This document shows positions 5,539-5,720 of a stretch of DNA of 5,720 nucleotides, piece after piece (the stretch's first letter is position 1; the number at the start of each line of letters is the position of its first letter). The position numbers and the translations under genes were made by a program. The notes beneath the pieces are model-generated. The model made no database searches. It was not told the DNA's origin and worked only from the letters and a program-made list of their open reading frames with translations. The stretch is from an uncultured Bacillota bacterium (GTDB lineage Bacteria; Bacillota_I; Bacilli_A; RFN20; CAG-826), in NCBI GenBank assembly GCA_949298295.1, contig CASFWS010000072.1, positions 1 through 5,720 on the forward strand. Direction: 5' to 3'.

Positions 5539-5720
5539 CAAGGCATTCTTTTTATTGCCACTATTCCATGATGTTTAGAAGAAGATGAACGTCCTCTAAT
5601 AAAATAGCTCATTGATACACAAGATTAAATCATACGTCGACTCACCAAACCGGGCAACATATTTTATTTGAAGAAAAATTACTGCAACTCATAAAAGCCC
5701 GTTAAAATAAAACACTATTT
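5539..5720. other. AT-rich upstream region without a recognisable gene
   Basis: About one third GC, with stops in all frames. There is no open frame of useful length, and I see no tRNA or known RNA fold. It contains a 5-bp CGGGC/GCCCG pairing (5651-5655 with 5697-5701) of doubtful meaning. It is probably the intergenic DNA upstream of the pyrB source gene. Confidence 0.5.

Noticed and set aside
5482..5541. Longer pyrB start at 5541 (20 extra residues)
   Set aside because: It starts at a TTG, PyrB homology begins at the ATG at 5481, and the promoter -7 element lies inside the extension.
5531..5553. Terminator-like hairpin on the + strand (ATGCC/GGCAT then TCTTTTT)
   Set aside because: No + strand gene leads into it and it overlaps the - strand pyrB promoter, so it is probably chance in AT-rich DNA.
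5689..5718. Possible C-terminal tail of another - strand gene at the right edge, ending in TGA
   Set aside because: Only nine codons are visible, which is too little to support a gene.

Overview
The window falls into two compositionally different parts that meet at about position 5311. Positions 1 to about 5310 have roughly 50-55% GC (hand count of sampled lines) and hold genes with good Shine-Dalgarno sites. They encode a lipoprotein with a classical lipobox and a tail-anchored Ig-repeat surface protein with a Lys/Arg tail. This suits a Gram-positive-type bacterium, probably a host-associated Bacillota or Mollicutes-like lineage. That is an inference from style, not from a marker gene. Positions 5311-5720 have roughly 30-33% GC and carry the start of a pyrB gene that looks Bacteroidota-like. 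It has no Shine-Dalgarno site and a match to the Bacteroidota -7 element TAnnTTTG.

Layout: on the + strand lie a 5'-truncated unknown gene (1-927), a second unknown gene (939-1847) 11 bases behind it, and a lipoprotein gene (1921-2532) after a 73-base gap, ended by a strong hairpin terminator (2541-2565). Convergent to these, on the - strand, is a CPA2/NHA (SLC9B-type) cation:proton antiporter (2595-3797). Its 180-base upstream region holds a plausible promoter, a 21-bp inverted repeat inside that promoter, and a leader with two hairpins. Further right on the - strand is a four-repeat Ig-like surface protein (3978 to about 5312), missing its N-terminus. It is joined directly to a 57-residue pyrB N-terminal fragment (5311-5481) missing everything after the carbamoyl-phosphate motif.

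The first three genes may form one transcription unit. The lipoprotein and Ig protein would act at the cell surface and the antiporter in the membrane in Na+/H+ or K+/H+ homeostasis. No pathway links them all. The best second looks are the pyrB/Ig junction, which looks like a chimeric join rather than biology, and the structured promoter-leader region of the antiporter. I found no RNA gene, insertion sequence or CRISPR array, and no convincing new multi-gene system.
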